Source: Herbaspirillum lusitanum P6-12 (GTDB lineage Bacteria; Pseudomonadota; Gammaproteobacteria; Burkholderiales; Burkholderiaceae_D). From it: a DNA stretch of 64,000 bases. The stretch is taken from NCBI RefSeq assembly GCF_000256565.1, contig NZ_AJHH01000397.1:1-64000 (forward strand), read 5' to 3'. Positions 1-9,783 of the stretch are shown here, in pieces. The notes beneath the pieces were generated by a model. It was not told the origin of the DNA. It worked only from the letters and a program-made list of their open reading frames with translations, and searched no databases. Each line of letters starts with the position of its first letter. The first letter of the stretch is position 1. A program made the position numbers and the translations under genes.

Positions 1-1
1 C

Positions 2-172
2 CTGAAGGTCGGCGACATCGCCGACGTCTGCATCTTCGATCCGAAGACGCGCTGGACCGTCGAAGCCAAAGCACTCGCCAGCCAGGGCAAGCACACCCCG
101 TTCCTGGGTTACGAGCTGCCGGGCGTGGTCAAGGCCACCATCGTGTCGGGGCATATCGCCTTCGAGCGGTGA
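2..172 (+). CDS. pyrC: Dihydroorotase, C-terminal fragment (window edge)
   Basis: The first 56 codons read open from the left edge and end at TGA 170-172. The peptide has the closing pattern of amidohydrolase-type dihydroorotases: a G-D-x-A-D-x-x-x-F-D-P segment, then T-P-F-x-G-x-x-L-x-G-x-V and a final V-x-x-G-x-I strand. The enzyme cyclises carbamoyl-aspartate to dihydroorotate in pyrimidine synthesis. The metal-binding part lies outside the window, so the exact subfamily cannot be checked. It runs in the same direction as the acyltransferase gene that starts 115 bases downstream. Confidence 0.8.
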   Translation: MKVGDIADVCIFDPKTRWTVEAKALASQGKHTPFLGYELPGVVKATIVSGHIAFER

Positions 173-286
173 TTGCTGCAGCTTGACTCTTGCTTGATCG
201 ATGGTTGCTTTCAGGCAACCTTGATCTTGTTTTCCGCTTAAGCCGTTTTTCCGTCGACGACGACCTGATCACGACCTGATTACGCC

Positions 287-1087
287 ATGTTCGTTTTCCG
301 TTTGCTGCGCCTGATCGCGCATCTCTTCAAGGGCATGGCGGTCTGTGCCTTCCTGTTCCCGTTCACGTCCCAGCAGGGCCGCGAGGCGCATATCCGGCGC
401 TGGTCGCGCAAGCTGCTGCGCATCTGCGGCATCGCGATCAGGATCGACAGTCCCTTGCCGATTCCACGTTCGCTGCTGGTGTCCAACCACGTGAGCTGGC
501 TGGATATCTTCGCGGTCAATTCATTGCAGCCCTGCCGCTTCGTGGCCAAGTCGGAAATCCGCAGCTGGCCCCTGATCGGCTGGCTGTGCGCCAAGACCGG
601 CACGATCTTCATCTCACGCGGCAAGGCCAGCGACGTGCGCCGCATCTTCAAGGGCATCGTGGAAAGCATCGAAGCGGGCGACCGCGTGGCGTTCTTCCCG
701 GAGGGTACGACTGCAGCACAAGGCAAGCTGCTGCCGTTCCACGCCAACCTGTTTGAGGCGGCGCTGGACGCCAGGGTGCCGGTGCAGCCGTATGCGTTGC
801 GCTACCTTGATGCACAGGGGAATTACCATGCCGCCGCCGACTTCATCGGCGACACCACCATTGTGGAAAGCATCCTGGCGGTGTTGCAAGCCGGGTCGAT
901 CACGGCGGAGCTGACGCAGTTGCCGAGCATTCCGACCGACGGCGCACATCGCCGCGAACTCGCCGTGACGGCGCGCAAGGTGGTTGCCGACGGACTGGGT
1001 TATGTCCCCGAAGATCTCATGCAAACTGCTCCGCCCGCGGGCAGTCCACCTGGAACAGCGCCCGATCCTCAAGCCGCACCGCAGTAA
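287..1087 (+). CDS. plsC: 1-acyl-sn-glycerol-3-phosphate acyltransferase (PlsC family)
   Basis: This 266-residue protein should transfer an acyl chain to lysophosphatidic acid at the inner membrane, the second acylation in phospholipid synthesis. The acyltransferase signature HX4D is seen at residues 68-73 (H-V-S-W-L-D), and the second block F-P-E-G-T-T at 137-142. A hydrophobic N-terminus (residues 3-26) could anchor it. The last 25 or so residues are Pro/Ala-rich and unlike the rest. They fall exactly where the gene overlaps the 3' end of apaH on the other strand. Some family members acylate ornithine lipids or lipid A precursors, so the substrate is inferred. Confidence 0.88.
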   Translation: MFVFRLLRLIAHLFKGMAVCAFLFPFTSQQGREAHIRRWSRKLLRICGIAIRIDSPLPIPRSLLVSNHVSWLDIFAVNSLQPCRFVAKSEIRSWPLIGWLCAKTGTIFISRGKASDVRRIFKGIVESIEAGDRVAFFPEGTTAAQGKLLPFHANLFEAALDARVPVQPYALRYLDAQGNYHAAADFIGDTTIVESILAVLQAGSITAELTQLPSIPTDGAHRRELAVTARKVVADGLGYVPEDLMQTAPPAGSPPGTAPDPQAAPQ

Positions 1088-1835
1088 GCTTGCCGCCCCA
1101 GACGCAGCCTGTATCGAGGCCGATCAGATTGGGTCGCCGCGTCAGCCCGAGCGAAGCCCAATGGCCGAAGACGCAGGTGACCCCGGCGGTTTGGCGGCCG
1201 GGCATGTCGAACCACGGCAGATAGCCATCCGGCGCCGCACCCAGTCCTTCCTTGATCTTGAAATCGATGGCGCCGTCGGGTGTGCAAAAACGCATGCGTG
1301 TGAGCGTATTGATGATGCAGCGCAGGCGGTCGTAACCTTCCAGTTCATCCGACCAGACCGCCGGTTCATTGCCATACATGTGACGCAGGAAATCAATCCA
1401 GTCCGGACCACGCAACATGGCTTCGACTTCCTGCGCCAGCGCCATGGTCTTGGCAGCATCCCATTGTGGAAACAGACCCGCGTGGAACAGCAGGTGGCCT
1501 TGTTCGAACAGCGCCAGCGGACGGTGGCGCAGCCAGTCCAGCAATTCGTCGCGGTCGGGGGCGTTGAGGATGTCGTCGAGGGTGTCGGTGCGGTGTTGCG
1601 GGCGGATGCCCTGAGATACCGCCAGCAGGTGCAGGTCGTGGTTGCCCAGCACCGCCTTGGCGCGGGAACCCAGCTCGCGCAGGCGGCGCAGGGTTTGCAG
1701 CGATTGCGGACCGCGGTTGACGAGGTCGCCGACGAACAGCAATTGCGCATCCGGCGAAGTTTTCTCGATCAGGTCGAGCAGGTTTTGCAGTTGTTGGTTG
1801 CAGCCTTGGAGGTCGCCGATGGCGTAGGTGGGCAT
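1017..1835 (-). CDS. apaH: Bis(5'-nucleosyl)-tetraphosphatase, symmetrical
   Basis: ApaH hydrolyses diadenosine tetraphosphate to two ADP and also removes Np4 caps from RNA in enteric bacteria. The calcineurin-type metallophosphatase motifs are all present: G-D-L-Q-G-C at residues 7-12, G-D-L-V-N-R-G at 36-42 and G-N-H-D at 64-67. From ATG 1835 the protein has 272 residues, normal for the family. An upstream start at 1925 would add 30 residues that resemble nothing in the family, so it was not used. The gene converges on plsC and their coding ends overlap by 71 bases. Confidence 0.93.
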   Translation of the reverse strand: MPTYAIGDLQGCNQQLQNLLDLIEKTSPDAQLLFVGDLVNRGPQSLQTLRRLRELGSRAKAVLGNHDLHLLAVSQGIRPQHRTDTLDDILNAPDRDELLDWLRHRPLALFEQGHLLFHAGLFPQWDAAKTMALAQEVEAMLRGPDWIDFLRHMYGNEPAVWSDELEGYDRLRCIINTLTRMRFCTPDGAIDFKIKEGLGAAPDGYLPWFDMPGRQTAGVTCVFGHWASLGLTRRPNLIGLDTGCVWGGKLTAVRLEDRALFQVDCPRAEQFA

Positions 1836-2144
1836 GGAATCTTGTTCAGTTAAAGGTGCAAGGGGTGAGCCGGATGGTAGCGACTTCTTCAATACTAAAG
1901 GGTATGTCTTGGCGACGGACGTCAATATCGTGTTGTTGATGCATCAAAAGATGATCTCCGGGCATGCAATTGTCATCGGGAATGCTTATCTATGCGCCTG
2001 AGCGGACGCGTTTGGACGTTTTGCCAGTAAAATTGCGAGTTAAACTGAATATTACGTGTAAACGAGGTAAAAAATGATGTTCGTGTCTGATTCATGGACA
2101 GCGTGCCATTGCCAACCCGCGCCACCCGCGGAGCCAGCCCCCCA
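1836..2144 (+). promoter_or_regulatory. Intergenic region at the left edge of the polysaccharide island
   Basis: These 309 bases separate apaH from rfbA and must hold the apaH promoter and, reading right, the promoter of the island's first operon. By eye, a weak sigma70-like pair for the rightward operon is TTGCGA at 2033-2038 and TGTAAA at 2057-2062, 18 bases apart. Just downstream is a good ribosome-binding site (GAGG at 2064-2067) for a short leader ORF that runs into rfbA. No terminator-like hairpin or riboswitch was seen. The promoter call is a visual match only. Confidence 0.3.

Positions 2145-2148
<4 letters not shown>
2074..2148 (+). CDS. Possible 24-codon leader ORF coupled to rfbA
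   Basis: ATG 2074 follows GAGG with a six-base spacer, better than anything in front of rfbA itself. The ORF runs 24 codons with a Pro/Ala-rich second half (five Pro in the last ten residues). Its TGA at 2146-2148 overlaps the rfbA start at 2145 as ATGA. That geometry is typical of translational coupling, so ribosomes ending here could start rfbA. There is no protein homology to offer, and it could be chance in a GC-rich stretch. Confidence 0.35.
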
Positions 2149-3085
<937 letters not shown>

Positions 3086-3089
<4 letters not shown>

Positions 3090-4171
3090 GCAAAGTTGCG
3101 TTGATCACTGGCGTTACCGGGCAAGATGGCGCCTATCTGGCCGAGTTGTTGCTGGACAAAGGATATGAAGTTCACGGTATCAAGCGTCGTACCTCCTTGC
3201 TGAATACCGATCGTATCGATCATCTGTATCAGGATCCGCATGAAAAAAATGTGCGTTTCAAATTGCATCATGGCGACTTGACCGACTCGACCAGCCTGAT
3301 CCGCATCATTCAACTGGTGCAACCTGACGAGATTTACAATCTTGCGGCGCAGAGCCACGTTGCTGTTTCATTTGAAGAGCCGGAATATACGGCCAATTCT
3401 GATGCCTTGGGGGCACTCCGCATTCTTGAGGCTATTCGCATATTGGGATTGGAAAAGAAAGCCAGGTTTTATCAGGCATCGACCTCTGAACTATATGGAT
3501 TGGTGCAGGAAATGCCGCAGAAAGAAACCACGCCTTTTTATCCGCGCAGTCCTTATGCTGTTGCCAAGCTCTACGCCTATTGGATTACTGTCAACTATCG
3601 TGAAGCCTATGGCATCTACGCCTGCAATGGCATCTTGTTCAACCACGAAAGTCCAATTCGCGGCGAGACTTTTGTCACCCGCAAGATTACCCGTGCACTG
3701 GCACGAATCAAGCTGGGTTTGCAGGATTGCGTCTATCTTGGCAATCTTAATGCAAAGCGTGATTGGGGACACGCCCGTGACTATGTGGAAATGCAATGGT
3801 TGATGTTGCAGCAGGAGCAAGCTGAAGATTTCGTGATTGCCACTGGTGTGCAATATAGCGTACGCGACTTCATCAATGCGGCTGCCAAGGAAATCGACAT
3901 CGAGATCCGCTGGGAGGGCGAGGGTCTTGAGGAGAAGGGCTATGACGCAAGTGGGAAATGCATCGTTGCCGTTGATCCCCGCTACTTCCGTCCCGCAGAA
4001 GTGGAAACATTATTGGGCGATGCCAGTAAGGCCAAACAGAAATTGGGCTGGACGCCGAAGACGACGTTCGCTGAGCTGGTTCAAGAAATGATGAGAGAAG
4101 ATTTAAAGTCTGCTGAGCGTGATGAAATTGTTAAGCGTCATGGCTACAAAACCTTCGAAAACCGCGAATGA
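3086..4171 (+). CDS. gmd: GDP-mannose 4,6-dehydratase
   Basis: Gmd oxidises and dehydrates GDP-D-mannose to GDP-4-keto-6-deoxymannose, the precursor of GDP-L-fucose, GDP-rhamnose and GDP-perosamine. The extended-SDR Rossmann motif G-V-T-G-Q-D-G is at residues 9-15 and the catalytic Y-x-x-x-K at 157-161, with the S-T-S-E-L-Y-G strand just before it. Its 361 residues are normal for the family. It overlaps rfbA by ATGA upstream and lies six bases before fcl, so the three are almost certainly co-transcribed. No mannose-1-phosphate guanylyltransferase is seen in the window. Confidence 0.95.
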
Positions 4172-4177
4172 GTTGCC

Positions 4178-5116
4178 ATGTCTGCCATCGATAAACAATC
4201 CAAAATATACGTTGCCGGCCACCGCGGTATGGTGGGCTCTGCCATCACGCGACGGTTGCAGAATGATGGTTATGGCAACCTGGTCGTGCGCACGCACGCC
4301 GAGCTGGATTTGCTTGACCAGGCTCGTGTTCGGGAATTTCTGGGCAGGGAAAAGCCGGACTACATATTTTTGGCGGCGGCCAAGGTCGGCGGTATTCTGG
4401 CCAACAACACCTATAGGGCTGATTTCATTCACCAGAATCTGGTGATGCAATCCAATGTCATCTCCGGAGCGCATGAGGCTGGAGTACGGCGGCTCATGTT
4501 TCTAGGGTCTTCTTGCATCTATCCGCGTGATTGTCCGCAACCTATCCGGGAAGAGTATTTGTTGACCGGACCGCTGGAAATCACCAATGAGCCTTATGCG
4601 ATTGCCAAAATCGCTGGTCTCAAAATGTGTGAGTCCTATAACCGGCAATATCAGACCGAATATGTGACTGTCATGCCGACCAATTTATACGGACCAAACG
4701 ACAACTTCGATTTGGCAACCAGCCATGTATTGCCGGCATTGCTGCGCAAAGCACACGAAGCGAAATTGGGCGGCGAAAAACGGATGGTGGTTTGGGGTTC
4801 CGGAAAGCCGATGCGGGAATTCCTGTATGTCGACGACATGGCCGATGCCTGCGTTTTTTTGATGGAGCAGGGTGTCAGGAACGGCGCTTACAACGTTGGC
4901 ACCGGAGCGGACGTGACTATCCGTGATTTGGCACGGGCCATTTTGGAAACGGTGGGATTCGATGGGGAGTTGGCTTTTGATGCCAGCAAGCCTGATGGAA
5001 CTCCCAGGAAGCTGTTGGACGTTTCATTGCTTGCCTCATTGGGGTGGCGAGCAAAAACGATGTTGGATGAAGGATTGATAAAAACCTATCAGCACTATTT
5101 ATCTCTCAATCAGTAA
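4178..5116 (+). CDS. fcl: GDP-L-fucose synthase
   Basis: Fcl (WcaG) epimerises GDP-4-keto-6-deoxymannose at C3 and C5 and reduces it with NADPH to GDP-L-fucose. The cofactor motif G-H-R-G-M-V-G is at residues 14-20. The active site S-S-C-I-Y-P is at 111-116, and Y-x-x-x-K is at 140-144. At 312 residues it is standard length. It follows gmd by six bases, and this pair is the usual GDP-fucose cassette. A reductase of the same family could yield a different 6-deoxyhexose, but the Ser-Cys active-site pattern fits Fcl well. Confidence 0.93.
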   Translation: MSAIDKQSKIYVAGHRGMVGSAITRRLQNDGYGNLVVRTHAELDLLDQARVREFLGREKPDYIFLAAAKVGGILANNTYRADFIHQNLVMQSNVISGAHEAGVRRLMFLGSSCIYPRDCPQPIREEYLLTGPLEITNEPYAIAKIAGLKMCESYNRQYQTEYVTVMPTNLYGPNDNFDLATSHVLPALLRKAHEAKLGGEKRMVVWGSGKPMREFLYVDDMADACVFLMEQGVRNGAYNVGTGADVTIRDLARAILETVGFDGELAFDASKPDGTPRKLLDVSLLASLGWRAKTMLDEGLIKTYQHYLSLNQ

Positions 5117-5250
5117 TTGTTTTTTTGATAATTTACGATGAGTGTTCTGTTCGCCAAATTTCCGGCTGCTGTTTGAATTATTGCCCATCGATCCAAATTC
5201 CTCTTGATTCTATCTTGCGGCGATGGTCCAATACCAATGTTCAGTTCATG

Positions 5251-5268
5251 AACGCTGTGCGCAGCGTT
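5251..5268. repeat. Inverted repeat upstream of the MarR-type regulator
   Basis: The arms AACGCTG (5251-5257) and CAGCGTT (5262-5268) are perfect inverted repeats around four bases. They lie about 35 bases before the start of the MarR-like gene, in the 187-base gap after fcl. It has no T-run, so it is not a classical terminator; an operator or mRNA hairpin is possible. Confidence 0.3.
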
Positions 5269-5303
5269 TCTGCCATCCGGTTCATTCGCGTCTTTGGATT
5301 TTT

Positions 5304-5645
5304 ATGCTCAGTGAAGAATATCGATACAAGATTCTGAAACGTCTGGGAAGCCAGCCGGAGACCAGCCAGCGCGAACTGGCGCGGGACCTCGGTATCAGCC
5401 TCGGGAAGGTCAATTTTTGTTTGAATGCCTTGATAGAAAAAGGTTTGATCAAGGTTAACAACTTCCAGGCCAATCCCAATAAACGTGGCTACATTTACCT
5501 GCTGACACCCAAGGGCATAGAAGAAAAAACATTGATTACGATGCTATTCCTGAAGAGCAAGGTGCGTGAGTATGAAAGCTTGAGTCACGAAATCGAAGAT
5601 CTCAGATCTGAAGTTGAGCGATTGCGTCTGTCTGACAACTACTGA
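5304..5645 (+). CDS. MarR-family EPS-associated transcriptional regulator
   Basis: This 113-residue protein matches the small MarR-type winged-helix regulators found in exopolysaccharide clusters. It opens with S-E-E-Y-R-Y-K-I-L-K-R-L, then a helix-turn-helix (residues about 20-45, R-E-L-A-R-D-L-G-I-S-x-G-K-V-N) and a wing (G-Y-I-Y-L-L-T-P-K-G). A C-terminal helix (about 80-108) is heptad-like and charged, so it probably dimerises as a coiled coil. ATG 5304 was chosen because the family begins right there; the longer ORF from 5223 adds unrelated residues. It sits between fcl and pseC and is a plausible local regulator, though its target is unknown. Confidence 0.82.
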   Translation: MLSEEYRYKILKRLGSQPETSQRELARDLGISLGKVNFCLNALIEKGLIKVNNFQANPNKRGYIYLLTPKGIEEKTLITMLFLKSKVREYESLSHEIEDLRSEVERLRLSDNY

Positions 5646-5673
5646 TCGTCCTATATAACAACCACTATTGAAC

Positions 5674-6849
5674 ATGACAATTCCTTACGGTCGCCAAGAT
5701 ATCTCCGAGGCGGATATCGATGCAGTAGTAAATGTTTTACGCTCCGATTTTCTGACGCAGGGACCAGTAGTTCCTGCATTTGAAAGCGCGGTTGCCGCTC
5801 ATTGCGGTGCGGCTTACGCGATTGCCGTAAATAGCGCTACATCTGCATTGCATATTGCCTGCCTTGCTCTGGGTGTTGGTGCAGGCGACCTGGTGTGGAC
5901 AACACCCATCACTTTTGTTGCTAGCGCCAATTGCGCGCGATATTGTGGGGCGGAAGTCGATTTCGTCGACATTGACGCGGTGACCTACAACCTGAGCGTT
6001 GATCGTCTCGAAGAGAAGCTGATTCGTGCGGAGGCTGCCGGGAGACTGCCGAAGGTTGTCATCCCCGTACATTTGTGTGGTCAGCCCTGTGACATGCAAG
6101 GCATTCACGCGCTTTCAAAAAAATATGGATTCCGCATTATTGAAGACGCCTCCCACGCCATCGGTGGACGTTATAAAGAAGAACCTATCGGCAATTGCCG
6201 GTACAGCGACATCACTGTTTTCAGTTTTCATCCGGTAAAGATCATCACCACGGGGGAAGGCGGCATGGCGGTGACCAATCACCGGCAACTTGCCATTCAT
6301 ATGGCGCGCTTGAGAAGTCATGGGATCACCCGAGATCCGGCAGAAATGACGCATGCTCCTGATGGACCCTGGTACTACCAGCAGATCGAACTGGGTTTCA
6401 ACTACCGCATGACGGATATTCAGGCGGCGTTGGGTTTGAGCCAGATGCAGCGTCTGAACGAGTTCGTCGCCAAACGGCACGAACTGGCCAGGACTTACGA
6501 TGAGCTTCTGAAAGACAGGCCCGTCACGACACCCCTGCAGCACGAAGATGGCTATTCAGGGTTGCACTTGTACGTTATCCGGCTGAAGCTGGATGCGATC
6601 CATGCCACTCATCGCGAAGTGTTCGAGCGACTGCGGGTTTCCGGTATTGGTGTCAATCTTCACTACATTCCTGTTTACAGGCAGCCTTATTTTGAGCAGC
6701 AAGGATTTGATCCTGCCGACTTCCCCGAGGCTGAAAAGTACTACGCCGAGGCGATTACCTTGCCCATGTTTCCTGCGCTGACGCATGCCCAGCAAGTGGA
6801 AGTAGTGCAGCGCCTGACAACCCCGATTGGCCACCAGACACTTTTTTGA
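5674..6849 (+). CDS. pseC: UDP-4-amino-4,6-dideoxy-N-acetyl-beta-L-altrosamine transaminase
   Basis: PseC is the second enzyme of CMP-pseudaminic acid synthesis. It transfers an amino group from glutamate to C4 of the 4-keto sugar made by PseB. It is a DegT/DnrJ/EryC1 PLP aminotransferase: E-D-A-S-H-A at residues 158-163 and the PLP lysine in H-P-V-K at 189, followed by T-G-E-G-G. The start I-P-Y-G-R-Q and the length (391) match PseC rather than other DegT families. ATG 5674 is preferred over TTG 5668. PseB itself is not in the window. Confidence 0.9.
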   Translation: MTIPYGRQDISEADIDAVVNVLRSDFLTQGPVVPAFESAVAAHCGAAYAIAVNSATSALHIACLALGVGAGDLVWTTPITFVASANCARYCGAEVDFVDIDAVTYNLSVDRLEEKLIRAEAAGRLPKVVIPVHLCGQPCDMQGIHALSKKYGFRIIEDASHAIGGRYKEEPIGNCRYSDITVFSFHPVKIITTGEGGMAVTNHRQLAIHMARLRSHGITRDPAEMTHAPDGPWYYQQIELGFNYRMTDIQAALGLSQMQRLNEFVAKRHELARTYDELLKDRPVTTPLQHEDGYSGLHLYVIRLKLDAIHATHREVFERLRVSGIGVNLHYIPVYRQPYFEQQGFDPADFPEAEKYYAEAITLPMFPALTHAQQVEVVQRLTTPIGHQTLF

Positions 6850-6859
6850 TTTGTTGTTT

Positions 6860-7729
6860 ATGAATCGTCTAGCGCTTGGCACCGTTCAATTCGGTCTGCC
6901 TTATGGTATCGCTAATCATGCCGGTCAAGTTGGCCGTGAAGAGGCTTCGGCCATGTTGCGGTTGGCCGAAGAAAACGGCATCGATACGTTGGATACAGCG
7001 ATTGCCTACGGAGATAGCGAGCGCTGCCTGGGCGAGATAGGCTGTGGGTCATTCAAATTAATCACAAAGCTGCCCGGCATTCCAGACGCTTGTGCTGACA
7101 TCGGGAATTGGGTGGGAGATCAGCTTGCCAAGTCCTTTTCCCGTTTGTCGGTTGAGCGTGTCTATGGCCTCATGTTGCATCGTCCGGAGCAATTGTTGAC
7201 ACATGATGGCGCCCGGATTTTTTCTGCTTTGTCCGACATGAAGGCCGAAGGAAAAGTGCAAAAAATCGGCATCTCGGTGTATAGCCCTGCTGACCTGGAC
7301 ACGTTGATTGCCAAGTTCAATTTCGATATTGTTCAGATCCCATTCAACCTGGTTGATCGCCGGATGCATCACGCGGGTTGGTTGCGAAAGCTCAAGGAAC
7401 TGGGGATTGAGGTGCATGCGCGTTCGGCTTTTCTGCAGGGCTTGTTGCTCATGTCGGAGTCGTCCATCCCTTCCAAATTTTCAATATGGACCGGTATCTG
7501 GCAGCGATGGCATGCATGGCTGAACCAGCATGATGTGACTGCGGTTCAGGCATGTCTGGCATTTTCACTGTCTTTCCCTGAAATCGATCGCGTTGTCATC
7601 GGTGCCGATTCGACAGTCCAATTGACTGAAATCATTGCTGCGGCAAAGAGAACGGCTTCATATGACTTCCCCGATCTGAGTAGTGACGAGGAAAATTTCG
7701 TTAATCCAGCAAAATGGTCCGCTTTATGA
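6860..7729 (+). CDS. Aldo/keto reductase of the pseudaminic-acid cluster
   Basis: This 289-residue TIM-barrel oxidoreductase starts with L-A-L-G-T-V-Q-F-G-L-P-Y-G. The D-T-A-x-x-Y-G active-site strand is at about 44-51, a K in I-T-K-L-P-G at about 69-74 and L-H-R-P at about 105-108. Together these supply the Asp-Tyr-Lys-His tetrad of the aldo/keto reductase family. Such genes often accompany nonulosonic-acid loci but are not among the six canonical Pse enzymes, so the substrate is unknown. It begins 10 bases after pseC and overlaps the next gene by ATGA. Confidence 0.8.
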   Translation: MNRLALGTVQFGLPYGIANHAGQVGREEASAMLRLAEENGIDTLDTAIAYGDSERCLGEIGCGSFKLITKLPGIPDACADIGNWVGDQLAKSFSRLSVERVYGLMLHRPEQLLTHDGARIFSALSDMKAEGKVQKIGISVYSPADLDTLIAKFNFDIVQIPFNLVDRRMHHAGWLRKLKELGIEVHARSAFLQGLLLMSESSIPSKFSIWTGIWQRWHAWLNQHDVTAVQACLAFSLSFPEIDRVVIGADSTVQLTEIIAAAKRTASYDFPDLSSDEENFVNPAKWSAL

Positions 7730-9753
7730 AAATAGTCGCTTTGGTTCAAGCACGTATGGGCTCGACACGTCTCCCCAACAAGGTGATGAAACCGATGGAC
7801 GGCGTGCCGATGATTGAGTTGTTGCTGGCGCGTTTGTCTCGTTCCGAGGAAATTGATCAGATCGTGGTCGCGACATCAGTTGATGAACGCAATCGACCAT
7901 TGGTGGATCATGTTCGCCGACTGGGATATGCCTGTGAGCAAGGCAGTGAAGATGATGTTTTGGAACGTTTCGTTGATGCGGCCAAGGCGCACCAGGCTGA
8001 CGTGGTTGTGCGCATCACCGGGGATTGTCCGTTGGTGGATTTTCAATTGGTTGACGAGGTCATCCGCGGCTATAAAAATGCGAATGTCGATTATTTCAGC
8101 AACATTGCTCCACCAACTTACCCGGATGGACTGGATATTGAAGTATTTTCTTTTGAAGCCCTGACGACGGCTTTGCAAGAGACAGACACTCCGTTCGATC
8201 ACGAACACGTAACACCTTATCTGCGTAGTTCAAATCGCTTCCAAACGGCATCGTCAAGCAACGATATTGACTTGTCCGGCTTGCGCTGGACTGTAGATGA
8301 ACCCGCCGATTTTGCAGTGATTGAAAGAGTATTTACGCATTTTTTTCCCCGTATAGACTTCAGTTGGCGCGAAGTGCTTGCTCTGCAAGAATCGCAGCCT
8401 GAAATTTTTGAACTCAACCAACATTTGATTCGTAACGAAGGAGCAACAATGGGCACCGGTCAGAAGCTTTGGAAGCGCGCCAAGCAAGTCATCCCCGGGG
8501 GCAATATGCTGCTCTCCAAGCGGGCAGAGATGTTTCTCCCTGATCTGTGGCCGGCCTATTTCAGCAAAGCCAAAGGCTGCAAAGTCTGGGATCTCGATGG
8601 CAATGAGTATATCGACATGTCGATCATGGGCATCGGTACCAACACCTTGGGCTACGGCCATCCGGAAGTGGATGACGCAGTAAGGCGCACTATTGATGCC
8701 GGCAACATGTCTACCTTCAATTGCCCGGAAGAAGTCTATCTTGCCGAAAAATTGATAGAGCTGCACCCATGGGCCGATATGGCGCGTTTCGCGCGTTCCG
8801 GTGGTGAAGCAAATTCCATTGCCATCCGTATTGCGCGTGCCGCTTCCGGAAAAGACAAGGTTGCCATTTGCGGTTATCACGGCTGGCACGACTGGTACCT
8901 GTCCGCCAATCTTGGCGACGACAAGAATCTTGCAGGACATCTGCTGCCAGGCCTGGAACCAAACGGCGTGCCGCAAAGCTTGCGAGGCACGGTGTTCCCA
9001 TTCAATTACAACAATTTTGAAGAGCTTCAGGCTTTGGTCGACCAGCACGACATCGGTGTGATCAAAATGGAAGTCGTGCGCAACTTCGGTCCTGAAAATG
9101 ATTTCCTTAAAAAGGTACGTCAGCTTGCGACCGAGCGCGGTATCGTGCTGATTTTTGACGAATGTACTTCCGGTTTTCGCCAGACCTATGGCGGTATCCA
9201 CAAAATGTATGACGTCGAACCTGACATGGCAATGTTCGCCAAGGCTTTGGGTAACGGTTATGCCATCACGGCCACCATCGGCAAGCGTGAAATCATGGAG
9301 GCGGCACAAACCACTTTCATCAGCAGCACCTTCTGGACGGAGCGTATTGGCCCGACCGCTGCCCTGGCGACTTTGGATGTGATGAACCGTCTCAAGTCGT
9401 GGGAAACGATTACCAAGACAGGACTTGATATCACGGAGCGATGGAAAAAGCTGGCAGAAAAACACGGCTTGTCGATCAGCACCAATGGCCTGGCTGCGCT
9501 GACTGGATTCGGCTTCCAAAGTTCGAATGCGCTTGCCTATAAAACCTTGATTACACAAGAGATGCTGGCCAAAGGCTATCTGGCAGGAACCAGTGTTTAT
9601 GTTTGCACCGAGCATACGCCGGCAGTTGTGGATAATTTCTTTGAGGCTCTGGATCCGATTTTTGGATTGGTTAAAGAGTGCGAGGATGGTCGCGACGTAA
9701 TGAGCCTTCTCAACGGACCGGTGTGCCATGGTGGCTTCAAGCGATTAAATTAG
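7726..9753 (+). CDS. Fusion: CMP-nonulosonate cytidylyltransferase (PseF-like) plus class III aminotransferase
   Basis: One 675-codon frame carries two enzymes. Residues 1 to about 240 are an SpsF/PseF-type cytidylyltransferase with the CTP loop Q-A-R-M-G-S-T-R-L-P-N-K at 8-19 and T-G-D-C-P-L-V-D near 100. Residues from about 246 are a PLP fold-type-I class III aminotransferase of the glutamate-1-semialdehyde aminomutase type. It has D-E-C-T-S-G-F-R and the PLP lysine at residue 506 (F-A-K-A-L-G-N-G). The join is in frame and has no linker beyond a few residues. At the junction is a strong Shine-Dalgarno and an ATG (8449), so a free 434-residue aminotransferase may also be made. The start ATG 7726 overlaps the previous stop as ATGA. 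The N-domain fits activation of pseudaminic acid; the aminotransferase substrate is unknown. Confidence 0.85.
   Translation: MKIVALVQARMGSTRLPNKVMKPMDGVPMIELLLARLSRSEEIDQIVVATSVDERNRPLVDHVRRLGYACEQGSEDDVLERFVDAAKAHQADVVVRITGDCPLVDFQLVDEVIRGYKNANVDYFSNIAPPTYPDGLDIEVFSFEALTTALQETDTPFDHEHVTPYLRSSNRFQTASSSNDIDLSGLRWTVDEPADFAVIERVFTHFFPRIDFSWREVLALQESQPEIFELNQHLIRNEGATMGTGQKLWKRAKQVIPGGNMLLSKRAEMFLPDLWPAYFSKAKGCKVWDLDGNEYIDMSIMGIGTNTLGYGHPEVDDAVRRTIDAGNMSTFNCPEEVYLAEKLIELHPWADMARFARSGGEANSIAIRIARAASGKDKVAICGYHGWHDWYLSANLGDDKNLAGHLLPGLEPNGVPQSLRGTVFPFNYNNFEELQALVDQHDIGVIKMEVVRNFGPENDFLKKVRQLATERGIVLIFDECTSGFRQTYGGIHKMYDVEPDMAMFAKALGNGYAITATIGKREIMEAAQTTFISSTFWTERIGPTAALATLDVMNRLKSWETITKTGLDITERWKKLAEKHGLSISTNGLAALTGFGFQSSNALAYKTLITQEMLAKGYLAGTSVYVCTEHTPAVVDNFFEALDPIFGLVKECEDGRDVMSLLNGPVCHGGFKRLN
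8438..8451 (+). promoter_or_regulatory. Internal ribosome-binding site and start inside the pseF-aminotransferase fusion
   Basis: AAGGAG (8438-8443), five bases, then ATG (8449-8451), all in the frame of the surrounding ORF. The ATG falls exactly at the start of the aminotransferase domain. The match to the anti-Shine-Dalgarno is better than at most real starts in this island. It suggests the two domains were once separate adjacent genes, or that both a fused and a free protein are still produced. Confidence 0.6.
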
Positions 9754-9783
9754 TTGACGACGAAGATTGAAGTGGCGCATACG

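Noticed and set aside
1876-1882. GGTAGCG, like the core of the ops element of RfaH-controlled operons
   Set aside because: Only seven bases match, it lies about 260 bases upstream of rfbA beside apaH, and no JUMPstart-like context surrounds it.
8254-9729. Long 491-codon minus-strand frame opposite the aminotransferase domain
   Set aside because: It mirrors the real gene's codon pattern, shows no family motif, and the plus-strand frame is clearly coding.
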